DNA from: Novosphingobium sp. MW5
GTDB taxonomy: Bacteria > Pseudomonadota > Alphaproteobacteria > Sphingomonadales > Sphingomonadaceae
Length of the DNA stretch: 64,000 nt
Reading direction: 5' to 3'
Assembly: GCA_025938935.1 (NCBI GenBank)
Contig: JAPCWB010000001.1
Location: 3,595,289 to 3,659,288, forward strand
Shown here piece by piece: positions 43,199 through 51,142 of this stretch. Position numbers and translations under genes: made by a program. The notes below the pieces were generated by a model, which worked only from the letters and a program-made list of their open reading frames with translations, had not been told where the DNA came from and made no database searches. Positions within the stretch are counted from its first letter, which is position 1, and each line of letters opens with the position of its first letter.

Positions 43199-43693
43199 AT
43201 GAGCAACGAATCGAGCGCCGAAATCGCCGCAGCGCGCAAAGACTGGAAGACCGAGCACCTCGACCTGTACCTCGGTTCCGGCGGCGCACAGGGCCACATC
43301 ATGGACATAACGCCGGTGGGTGGCCCGGTGCTCGGAACCCACTGCCTGATCCGCTTCAAGGGCCGCAAGTCCGGCCGCACGCTGATTACACCCCTGTGCT
43401 ACACCATGGTCGGCGGCGAGGTGTTGATCTGCGGATCGAAGGGCGGCGCGGACCACCACCCCAACTGGTACCTGAACCTCGTCTCCGACCCGCGCGTCGA
43501 CTTCCAGATCGCCACCCAGGCCTGGGAAGGGAAATGGCGTGAGCCGGAGGGCGAGGAGCGCGATTTCGCGTGGCAGGTGCTGGTCAGCAACTTCCCCTTC
43601 TATGCCAATTACCAGGCATCGACTGACCGGGTGCTGCCGCTGATCCTGATGAGCGCGGTCGAGCCCATCCCCGTTTTCACCGCGGCGGAATGA
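43199..43693 (+). CDS. Deazaflavin/F420-type nitroreductase-family protein
   Basis: This 164-residue protein starts at 43199 behind GGGAGAG. Its core VLGTHCLIRFKGRKSGRTLITPLCYTMVGGEVLICGSKGGADHHPNWYLNLVSDPRV matches the DDN-type split beta-barrel family, which uses F420 in actinobacteria and FMN or unknown cofactors elsewhere. In sphingomonads such genes often accompany degradation clusters. It lies 10 bases before the LLM-class gene, and both may act on the same substrate as the divergent Rieske oxygenase. The cofactor is not shown by the sequence. Confidence 0.75.
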   Translation: MSNESSAEIAAARKDWKTEHLDLYLGSGGAQGHIMDITPVGGPVLGTHCLIRFKGRKSGRTLITPLCYTMVGGEVLICGSKGGADHHPNWYLNLVSDPRVDFQIATQAWEGKWREPEGEERDFAWQVLVSNFPFYANYQASTDRVLPLILMSAVEPIPVFTAAE

Positions 43694-43703
43694 GGTTCGG
43701 CAC

Positions 43704-44716
43704 GTGGTGAAACTGACCTTCGGCTACCTGTTCGATTTCCGCAATCCCGCGCAGTGGCAGCGCGATTGGCACGAGCTTTACGAGGAAACCGTCGCGCTTG
43801 CCGCCTGGACCGAGGAGGCGGGCTTTGACGCCGCCTGGGTGCCCGAGCATCACCTTGCCAGCGACGGCTATGTGACCTCGCCGCTCATCGCGCTCGCCGC
43901 CATCGCCGCGCGCACCGGGCGCATCCGGCTGGGCAGCGCGATTTCCCTCGCGCCGCTCTATCACCCCTATCGCTTTGCCGAGGACTGCGTGGTGCTAGAT
44001 GCGCTGTCGGGCGGACGGCTCGAAATGGCGCTGGCGATCGGATACCGCAGGCGCGAGTACGAGGCCTTCGGGCTGGACTTCACCAAGCGCGGCGCACGGT
44101 TCGACGAATTCCTCGATGTCGCCACCCGGCTCTGGGCGGGCGAGACCGTCAACTTCGAAGGCAACCACTTCACCCTGAAGGGCGCGCGCCTCTCACCCCC
44201 GCTCCGCGCGGCCGCATCCCGCTGCACATCGGCGGCTTCGCGCCCAAGGCGCTCGAGCGCGTGGCGAAGTATGCTGACGGCTATTTCGGCGATCCCGGCG
44301 CATCGAGCGCGGCCTATGTCGAAAAGTTGAAGGATGCGGGCAAGGACCCCGCCAGTGCGCGCGTGACCGCGACCACGCTGTTCATGGTCGTGGCCGAGGA
44401 CAAGGCGGCGGCGATGGATGAGCTCGCCCCCTATTTCCACCACGTCAACAACACCTATGCCGAGTTCAACAACGAGGACAAGGCGATCGGCATGGACGGC
44501 CCCGGCATGGCGGTGATGAGCCTTGAGGACTACAAGGCCAGCGGCATGCTGCACATCATGACGCCGGATGAGGCCGTGGCTACTTTCCGCGCGATGAAGG
44601 AAAAGACCCCGGCGCTCGAGCACCTGATGTTCATGCGCCCGCCGGGGCTCTCGGCGGATCGTTTCCAGTATTACGCCGGGCTGGTGGCGGACAAGGTGAT
44701 GCCGGCGTTTGAGTGA
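43704..44716 (+). CDS. LLM-class flavin-dependent oxidoreductase, frameshifted
   Basis: The protein resembles luciferase-like monooxygenases: MVKLTFGYLFDFRNPAQWQRD, AAWVPEHHLASDGYVTSPLIALAAIAARTGRIRLGSAI, and the family's GGRLEMALAIGY. The frame breaks at a C run (44196-44200). One extra C restores LSPPAPRGRIPLHIGGFAPKALERVAKYADGYFG and the rest from 44261. The joined protein has about 337 residues, normal for the family. Such enzymes use reduced FMN or F420 to oxidise or reduce small substrates. A GTG start is used. Confidence 0.82.
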
Positions 44717-44744
44717 TCTGCCCTCTATTTCACCGCAAATACCC

Positions 44745-44772
44745 CGTCATCCCCGCGAAGGCGGGGATGACG
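44745..44772. repeat. Short palindrome CGTCATCCCCGC
   Basis: A 12-base arm and its exact complement with a 4-base loop form a strong hairpin between two convergent genes. It resembles the widespread CGTCATCCCCGCGAAGGC repeat and may end both transcripts. Confidence 0.75.
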
Positions 44773-44795
44773 GAGTTGGCGGATAGGCCGAGAAC

Positions 44796-46010
44796 CTAAG
44801 CCCGCAGCAGCTTGGGCAAGTCCCCGCTCATCCCGCGCGCCTCTTCCATGAAGAACTTCTTGAGCGGCGAGATACGCTGCACCGCGCCCATGCCGAGGCG
44901 GCGGATCGCCGAGGGCAGGCGCCCGGGCACGCCGAACAGGCGGGTCAGCGCGTCCGTCGCCGCCATGACCATCGTCGCATCGACCGAGCGCCAGCGTTCG
45001 TAGCGCGCCAGCACCTGCGCATCGCCGGGTTCCAGCCCCAGCCGCATGCCATCGGCAATGCACTCCACCAACGCACCGACATCGCGCAGGCCAAGGTTCA
45101 GCCCCTGCCCCGCGATCGGGTGCATGCCGTGCGCCGCATCGCCTACCAGCGCGAGCCGCTTGTCGACGAGGTTGCGCGAATGGTGGAAGTTGAGCGGCCA
45201 AGACATGCGCGGGGCGGCGAGTTCGACCGTGCCGAGGATTTCCCCCACCCGTTCCTGCACTTCGGCGAGGAAAGCGCGGTCGGACAGGCCGGTCCATGCT
45301 GCGGCGTCCTTTTCCGCGACGGTCCAGACCAGCGCCGAACGATGGCGGCCATTATCGTCGAGCAGCGGCAGCAGGGCGAAGGGGCCGGCGGGATAGAAGA
45401 TTTCCAGTGCGACGCCCTCATGGCTCTTCTCGTGATAGAGAGCGGTCACCATCGCGCGGTGCCGGTAGTCCCACTTGGCAAGGCTGAACCCGGCCTCGTC
45501 CCGCGTTGGCGACTGGCGGCCCTCGGCGGCGACGAGAAGGTTGCCCGACAGCACGCGGCCATCCTTCAGCGTCACGCTGACGCCGTGCTCGCCGCGTGTG
45601 CGGTCCGCCACCTGCGCGGCGGTGTGCCAGTGGAGCAGCGGCTCCTGCTTCGCCGCTTCATAAAGTGCCATGCGGATATCGCGGTTGGCGAACATCCGCC
45701 CCAGCGTGCCTTCGTCCGCCTTGGGGCGGAAATCGATGCGGCCGGGCTTCATCCCATCGGTCACGGCAATGCCCTGGATCGCGCAGCCGAGCGGTTCGAG
45801 CCGGTCGGTGAGGCCGATGTTGTCGAACAGGTTCCAGCTTGCGGTCGAAATGGCTGAGGCGCGGCCATCGACGCCCTCGGCGGTCAGTTCCGCCTCGGTC
45901 GCCCGGTCGATCACGTGGCTGGAGATACCTTCCTTCGCCGCGGCAAGCGCCAGCGTCATGCCGACGAGGCCGCCGCCGAGGATGACGAGGTCTGCGGCCT
46001 GGTCGCTCAC
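44796..46010 (-). CDS. UbiH/UbiF-family FAD-dependent aromatic monooxygenase
   Basis: The 404-residue flavoprotein begins with a dinucleotide motif LVILGGGLVGMTLAL. It has the second FAD-binding motif LALVGDAAHGMHPIAGQGLNLGLRD, where the GD and P residues are conserved in UbiH/COQ6 enzymes. It probably hydroxylates the ubiquinone ring at the inner membrane. Assignment to UbiH, UbiF or UbiI by eye is not safe. It is co-translated with the upstream phosphatase gene through a GTGA overlap. Confidence 0.85.
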   Translation of the reverse strand: MSDQAADLVILGGGLVGMTLALAAAKEGISSHVIDRATEAELTAEGVDGRASAISTASWNLFDNIGLTDRLEPLGCAIQGIAVTDGMKPGRIDFRPKADEGTLGRMFANRDIRMALYEAAKQEPLLHWHTAAQVADRTRGEHGVSVTLKDGRVLSGNLLVAAEGRQSPTRDEAGFSLAKWDYRHRAMVTALYHEKSHEGVALEIFYPAGPFALLPLLDDNGRHRSALVWTVAEKDAAAWTGLSDRAFLAEVQERVGEILGTVELAAPRMSWPLNFHHSRNLVDKRLALVGDAAHGMHPIAGQGLNLGLRDVGALVECIADGMRLGLEPGDAQVLARYERWRSVDATMVMAATDALTRLFGVPGRLPSAIRRLGMGAVQRISPLKKFFMEEARGMSGDLPKLLRA

Positions 46011-47653
46011 TGGCAGGTGTTCCTTTCCGAACCATCGATGTCGAGGCAGCGCCCGTCGAAGCTGCCGTCGGGCACCTTCAGATCCAGCACGGCGGCAAGG
46101 GTCGGCGCGATGTCGACCGTTTCCACCGGGGCGGGCTGTTCGAAGCCCGCCATGCCCTTGCGCCAGAACATCAGCGGCACGCGGCGGTCATAGTCCCACG
46201 GGCTGCCGTGGGTTGAGGTGTAGCCCTTGGCCGGAACGGAAATGGGCGAGACGGCGCGGTCGAGCAGGACCACGACGTCGCCCGAGCGTTCGGGATCGAA
46301 GCTGGCGCGGGCGCGGTCGCGCAGGTTCCAGTCCTGCGGGCTGCCGGTCGGCATCGGCGTGGCGGCCAGTTCCCCGGCGGCATAGGCCGCGGCAACCTGC
46401 GGGTGGGCGCGCAGTTTGGCCACCAGCGCGTCGAGCGCCTTGCCCTTTTGCGCCGGAGTCAGGCTGCGGCTGAGGTACATGTCACCAAACGAACCGTCGC
46501 CATAGACCAGCGGCTCCACCCCGGTGATGCCGAGTTCGGCCGATAGCGCCTTGCCCAGAGCCGAGGGCGACAGCGCCGGATCGACCCGCACCGCGCGCGG
46601 CAGGGCCTGCTGGTCAAGCCGTTCGACCGTATCCACCCCGCCATGATCGGCGCTGAGCACAACGGCGTAATCGACCTTCGCCTTGTCCAGCTTGGCGAAG
46701 AACGCACCCATGCCGCGGTCAAGCTCGGCAAGCTGGACGCACATTTCGAGCCCCTCGCTGCCTACGGCGTGGCCGATGTAGTCGGTGGCCGAGAGGCTGA
46801 CCGAAAGCACGTCGGGCGCCTCGCCCCGGCCGAGCTTCATCTCGTCGAACAGTCGTCCGGCGAGCGAGAAGGTCGCGGCATCGAGGCGCGGGCTGCGGAA
46901 GAAGGCATTGACGTCCTTGGCGGGCGCGGGGAAGCGGCCCCGGCCGATGACTTCCGTCCCCGCCGTCACCGCACGGTCACGCGGGGCGCACCATGCAGGC
47001 GCGGCAAAGGCCTTGCTGCCCTTGGCGATCATCTTCGCCACCACGGCGTTCTCTGCCACGGCGGCGGGGTCCAGCGCCCTGCCCTTGAACGTGGCGAAGC
47101 CCGAACCCTTCCACCAGTAGCCCTGGTCGATCTTGTGCCCGCCCATCATCATCACCGCGCGGTCCTTGCCCGAAACGGCGACGTTGCGGCTGGCCGGCCA
47201 CTGGCGCTTCATCCATTCGCCGAGCGTCGGCACCTTGAGGAAGCGCGGCGAAACCACCGGATTACCGGGCGAGCTTTCCGGATCGGTGACGTCTTCGGAG
47301 CAATATACGCGCTTGTCCTTGCGCGTCAGCGAGAGGTCGAACCAGTTGTTGGCGATGATGCCGTTGCGGCCCGGGCGCACGCCGGTGAGCAGGGTGGAAT
47401 GGCCGGGACAGGTCTCGGTCGCCGCATGACCCTGGAACGCCGAGGGGAACACCGCGCCTTCCTGCAGCCGCTTGAGCCCGCCGGTGAAGTGCCGGCGGTA
47501 CTGGGCGAAGAGATCGGCGCTGAACTGGTCAACCGAAATGGCGACGATCAGGCGCGGCGGCTTGGGCTGGGCGGGCGCCTCGTCCGCCAGCGCAGGGGCG
47601 GCGATCATGGCAGAAGCGGCGGTCAGAAATGCGGTCAGGGCGCGGGGGCGCAT
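46007..47653 (-). CDS. PhoK-like secreted alkaline phosphatase (nucleotide pyrophosphatase family)
   Basis: The 548-residue product has a signal peptide (MRPRALTAFLTAASAMIAAP). The motif TETCPGHSTLLTG provides the threonine nucleophile (T81), and metal-binding aspartates and histidines include SVDQF (D42) and SADHGG. Length and motifs fit the PhoK/SPAP alkaline phosphatases first described from Sphingomonas, which use a threonine instead of serine. It would release phosphate in the periplasm or outside the cell. The start at 47653 is preferred over 47914 because only it gives a signal peptide. Confidence 0.85.
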   Translation of the reverse strand: MRPRALTAFLTAASAMIAAPALADEAPAQPKPPRLIVAISVDQFSADLFAQYRRHFTGGLKRLQEGAVFPSAFQGHAATETCPGHSTLLTGVRPGRNGIIANNWFDLSLTRKDKRVYCSEDVTDPESSPGNPVVSPRFLKVPTLGEWMKRQWPASRNVAVSGKDRAVMMMGGHKIDQGYWWKGSGFATFKGRALDPAAVAENAVVAKMIAKGSKAFAAPAWCAPRDRAVTAGTEVIGRGRFPAPAKDVNAFFRSPRLDAATFSLAGRLFDEMKLGRGEAPDVLSVSLSATDYIGHAVGSEGLEMCVQLAELDRGMGAFFAKLDKAKVDYAVVLSADHGGVDTVERLDQQALPRAVRVDPALSPSALGKALSAELGITGVEPLVYGDGSFGDMYLSRSLTPAQKGKALDALVAKLRAHPQVAAAYAAGELAATPMPTGSPQDWNLRDRARASFDPERSGDVVVLLDRAVSPISVPAKGYTSTHGSPWDYDRRVPLMFWRKGMAGFEQPAPVETVDIAPTLAAVLDLKVPDGSFDGRCLDIDGSERNTCQ

Positions 47654-47714
47654 GGGTGTTCCTTGAACTGGAGCGACAAAAGCGGCAGGAGCCTTGAATG
47701 GAACGCCCGGGCGC

Positions 47715-49790
47715 ATGGTGCAAGGGCTGTTGGACGAAAGATACAAGCACTTCGTGACTTTCCTGCGTCTTCTTGCATCGCTCTGGCTGGCACTGCTTGT
47801 CACGGTCACGCCCGCCGTGGCCAAGCCCACCAATATCCGCGTCGAGCTGGTTGCGGAAAAGGCCGTACAACCGGGCGAAACGGTGACGCTCGCTTTCGTG
47901 ATGAAGCCCGCCAAGGGCTGGCACGGCTATTGGCGCAACCCCGGCGACGCGGGACAGGGGATGCGGCTGAAGTGGGACCTGCCCGCAGGCTGGTCCGCCG
48001 GTGAACTGCAATATCCGACGCCCGAGACGCTGCTGATCTCCGGCCTGATGAACCATGTCTACGAGCATGACTATGCCGTGCTGGTGCCTGTGACGATCGG
48101 CCAGAGCCATGAACCGGGCGGCGTCGCTCCAGTCAGCGTCCATGCCGAATGGCTCGCCTGCACCGACCAGATCTGCGTGCCCGAAGAGGCGGACCTGTCG
48201 GTCAGCGTCATGGTCTCCATGGAGGAGAGCGAACTTTCGCGCCGTGACTCGCGCTTCGACGGCTGGCGCGCCGCCCTGCCCGCGCCGCTGGGCGCAGAGG
48301 CGAAGTACGAGATTGCCGGCAACGCCATCCGGCTCGGCATCCCCATGCCGGCAAGTGTGAAGCTGGAGCGCCCGCACCTGTTCCTCGCTGACGAGCACGT
48401 CGCGGATTACGCCGCCCCGCAGGCCTTTGCCCGCAAGGGCGACTGGCTGGTAGTCACGCTCCAGCGGCCGAAGATCGCTCCGATCGATCCGGCGAAGTTC
48501 GGCGCGGTCTTGCGGCTGAACGAGGCGGGCGACGGGGTGGAACTGGCCGCCGTGCCGGGCGCGGTACCCAGCGGAGGCACCCCGCTCAGCGATGGCAGCG
48601 CGCCGCAACTTTCGCTTCCCCTCCTGCTGCTCGCGGCGCTGGCCGGGGGCCTGCTGCTAAACATCATGCCCTGCGTCTTCCCGATCCTCAGCCTCAAGGC
48701 GCTCAGCCTCGCCCGCGCTGGTGAGAGCGAGGCAGAGGCGCGGCGCGAGGGACTGGCCTATACCGCCGGGGTGGTGCTCGCGACCTCGGCGCTGGGTGCG
48801 CTGCTGCTCGCCCTGCGCGCGGGCGGAGAGGAAGTGGGCTGGGCCTTCCAGTTGCAGGAACCGGCCGTGGTCGTCGTGCTGCTGCTGCTCGCCACCGCCA
48901 TCACCGCCAACCTCGCCGGGCTTTACGAATTCTCCGTCCCCGGATTTGCCCGCGAAGGCAGCCCGCAAGGGGCCTTTGCCACGGGCCTGCTGGCGGCTTT
49001 CGTCGCCACCCCCTGCACCGGCCCCTTCATGGCCGCCGCGATGGGCGCGGCGCTGCTGCTGCCGGTGGCCGAGGGCATGGCGCTGTTCGTCACGCTCGGG
49101 CTGGGGCTGGCGCTGCCGTTCCTCGCCGTCGCCTACGTGCCCGCGTTGCGGCGTTTGTTGCCAAGGCCGGGCAAATGGATGGTCTGGTTCAAGAAGCTGA
49201 TGGCCGTGCCGATGGGCCTGACCGCACTCGCCTTGCTGTGGCTATGCTGGCGGCTTGGGGGTGACTGGTTTGCCGGGGTAACGGCTTTCCTTGCGGCCGT
49301 GCTCGTTATCGCCCTCGCCGCGACCGGCAAGCGGCAACGTGCGGGCAAGTCGGCTGGCTGGGTGCTTGCGGTCATCGTCGCCCTGATTGCGCTGGTCGGG
49401 GCGGAGAAACTGCCCAAGCTGCTTGCTCCGCCAGCCGCCGGGATCGAATCGATCCTCGATGCCAAGCCCTTCTCCGAAGAGGCCCTCGCCAAGGCCCGCG
49501 CCTCGGGCAAGCCGGTGTTCCTCTACTTCACCGCCGACTGGTGCCTGACCTGCAAGGTCAACGAAAAGGCCGCGATCGAGCGCGAGGAAACCAAGGCCGC
49601 GTTCGAGAAGGCCGGCGTGCAGGTGCTTGTCGGCGACTGGACCCGCCGCGATCCGGCGATCACGCGCTTCCTGACCCAACAAGGCGCGGCCGGGGTGCCG
49701 CTCTACCTTTGGTACGCGCCGGGCAAGGATGCCGAGCAATTGCCGCAGGTGTTGAGTGTGGGGTTGTTGGCTGGGAAGGCTGGGGGCTAG
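47715..49790 (+). CDS. DsbD/ScsB-like membrane thiol:disulfide interchange protein
   Basis: The ~691-residue protein has three parts. A periplasmic N-terminal beta domain has KGWHGYWRNPGDAGQG and cysteines WLACTDQICVPEE. A core of about eight membrane helices follows (MPCVFPILSLKALSLARAG, LLAAFVATPCTGPFMAAAMG: the two reactive cysteines). A C-terminal thioredoxin domain has ADWCLTCKVNE. It passes electrons from cytoplasmic thioredoxin to periplasmic proteins. The start is uncertain: ATG 47715 is chosen, with TTG 47694 and GTG 47754 possible. It diverges from the phosphatase gene and overlaps its 5' region. Confidence 0.85.
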   Translation: MVQGLLDERYKHFVTFLRLLASLWLALLVTVTPAVAKPTNIRVELVAEKAVQPGETVTLAFVMKPAKGWHGYWRNPGDAGQGMRLKWDLPAGWSAGELQYPTPETLLISGLMNHVYEHDYAVLVPVTIGQSHEPGGVAPVSVHAEWLACTDQICVPEEADLSVSVMVSMEESELSRRDSRFDGWRAALPAPLGAEAKYEIAGNAIRLGIPMPASVKLERPHLFLADEHVADYAAPQAFARKGDWLVVTLQRPKIAPIDPAKFGAVLRLNEAGDGVELAAVPGAVPSGGTPLSDGSAPQLSLPLLLLAALAGGLLLNIMPCVFPILSLKALSLARAGESEAEARREGLAYTAGVVLATSALGALLLALRAGGEEVGWAFQLQEPAVVVVLLLLATAITANLAGLYEFSVPGFAREGSPQGAFATGLLAAFVATPCTGPFMAAAMGAALLLPVAEGMALFVTLGLGLALPFLAVAYVPALRRLLPRPGKWMVWFKKLMAVPMGLTALALLWLCWRLGGDWFAGVTAFLAAVLVIALAATGKRQRAGKSAGWVLAVIVALIALVGAEKLPKLLAPPAAGIESILDAKPFSEEALAKARASGKPVFLYFTADWCLTCKVNEKAAIEREETKAAFEKAGVQVLVGDWTRRDPAITRFLTQQGAAGVPLYLWYAPGKDAEQLPQVLSVGLLAGKAGG

Positions 49791-49791
49791 T

Positions 49792-50343
49792 TTACTTTTC
49801 AGGCGGAGCAAATTGGTGGACAAATCGCAGTGAAACACCGGTCTCACCCGCCCCGCGACGCTGTAAATTGGTGATGTGCTGACGGAAAATGAACATCGAC
49901 TCGGCGGACTTGTCAGGTAGCTGACGGGCCTCGCCAATGGCCATGATATGGATATCTCCCCGATCCATTTCCATTGGCTGCATCGGACTAAAGCCTGGCC
50001 GCTTCGCCTGATACTTAGCCGCAATAGCGCGGTAGGGTTTCAGATCATAGTCGTCCGGAGAGTTCCATCGCACCGAGCACGAATGAAAGGGCGGAAATTC
50101 GAGCCATACCGTCCCGTTCCCGTCAGGCAGAGACCAGCCCCGCGCAGGATCGTCGTTCATGGTCACCTTGACTTCGGCTTGTGATAACTCCTTGGCGCCC
50201 AATGCGGTCAACGCATCGACTACTGCCTTGTCATCAGGGAATGCCTTTAGGCAGACATCCTCATACAATGCGGCCATGCGAGCAAGGCGTTCGTCAGCAA
50301 TCGCTGAGGTTCCTGCAGCCAGAAAAATCGAAAAACCAAGCAT
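49792..50343 (-). CDS. Secreted protein of unknown function
   Basis: This 183-residue protein starts with a probable signal peptide (MLGFSIFLAAGTSAIADE). The mature part has DPARGWSLPDGNGTVWLEF and PPFHSCSVRW, with paired cysteines, and is otherwise featureless. GC content is lower than in the surrounding genes. It is convergent with the DsbD-like gene, its stop lying directly beside that gene's stop. Possibly acquired; I do not recognise the family. Confidence 0.65.
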   Translation of the reverse strand: MLGFSIFLAAGTSAIADERLARMAALYEDVCLKAFPDDKAVVDALTALGAKELSQAEVKVTMNDDPARGWSLPDGNGTVWLEFPPFHSCSVRWNSPDDYDLKPYRAIAAKYQAKRPGFSPMQPMEMDRGDIHIMAIGEARQLPDKSAESMFIFRQHITNLQRRGAGETGVSLRFVHQFAPPEK

Positions 50344-50407
50344 CGAGCCCTCCTAGTATCTGCTAAACTTCTAACAATCTTATGTTCTTGTCGAGCTCAA
50401 TTGCCTT

Positions 50408-51142
50408 TCACATCACCTCCCCAATCCCCTCCATCGCTTCCTTCAACTTGGCCAAGGCCTGCGCCTTCAGCTGGTGCACGCGCGGGATCGAAACCTCCAG
50501 CACTGCCGCGATTTCCGCGAGGTTGAGTTCCTCGACGAAGTACAATTGCGTCACCAGCTTCAGCCGGTCGGGCAAGGAACCAATCGCCTCGGCCAGCGCC
50601 TCCCTCACCTCCTCGTCTGCCAGCAGGTTGAACGAATCCGGACTGTCGTCGGCGAAGGCCATGTCGCTGTCCGAATAGGCGTCATCGATCGCTTCGAAGC
50701 GCAGGGGTTCGCTGTTCGAGCGCATGTCGGCAAGGTCCGCCTCGGCAAGGCCCATGGCAGCCGCCAATTCCGCCGCCGTGGGATCGCGCCCCAATTGCCC
50801 GCGCAAGGTCGTTTCCATCTCGCGCAGGTTGCGCCGCCGCTCGGTCGCTCCGCGTGACAGCGGCACGTTGCGGCGGATGAGGTCGACCATGGCGCCCCTC
50901 ACCCGCAGCTTGGCATAGGCGGCAAAGCCGTCCTCGCCCGGGCCGGAGTGCTTCTGCGCGCATTCGGTGAGCGCCACCAGGCCCGCCTGCATCAGGTCCT
51001 CCAGCTCGATCCCCGGACGGCCCGATCCGTGGACGTGCCAGGCGAGGCGGCGGACCATGGGCAGGAACCGGCGCACCCGGTCGGCGATGTCGCCGCGATA
51101 GGCATTGCGCGCGGCGGCGAAAGGCGTGTGGTCAAGCTTCAT
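50408..51142 (-). CDS. fliA: RNA polymerase sigma factor for flagellar genes (sigma-28)
   Basis: FliA directs transcription of late flagellar genes. The 244-residue protein has sigma region 2 (IELEDLMQAGLVALTECAQKH, FAAYAKLRVRGAMVDLIR), region 3 and region 4 (LPDRLKLVTQLYFVEELNLAEIAAVLEVSIPRVHQLKAQAL). The anti-sigma FlgM is encoded nearby at 54670-54957. It overlaps the flhA stop by four bases and ends the operon that begins with the transglycosylase gene. Confidence 0.93.
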   Translation of the reverse strand: MKLDHTPFAAARNAYRGDIADRVRRFLPMVRRLAWHVHGSGRPGIELEDLMQAGLVALTECAQKHSGPGEDGFAAYAKLRVRGAMVDLIRRNVPLSRGATERRRNLREMETTLRGQLGRDPTAAELAAAMGLAEADLADMRSNSEPLRFEAIDDAYSDSDMAFADDSPDSFNLLADEEVREALAEAIGSLPDRLKLVTQLYFVEELNLAEIAAVLEVSIPRVHQLKAQALAKLKEAMEGIGEVM

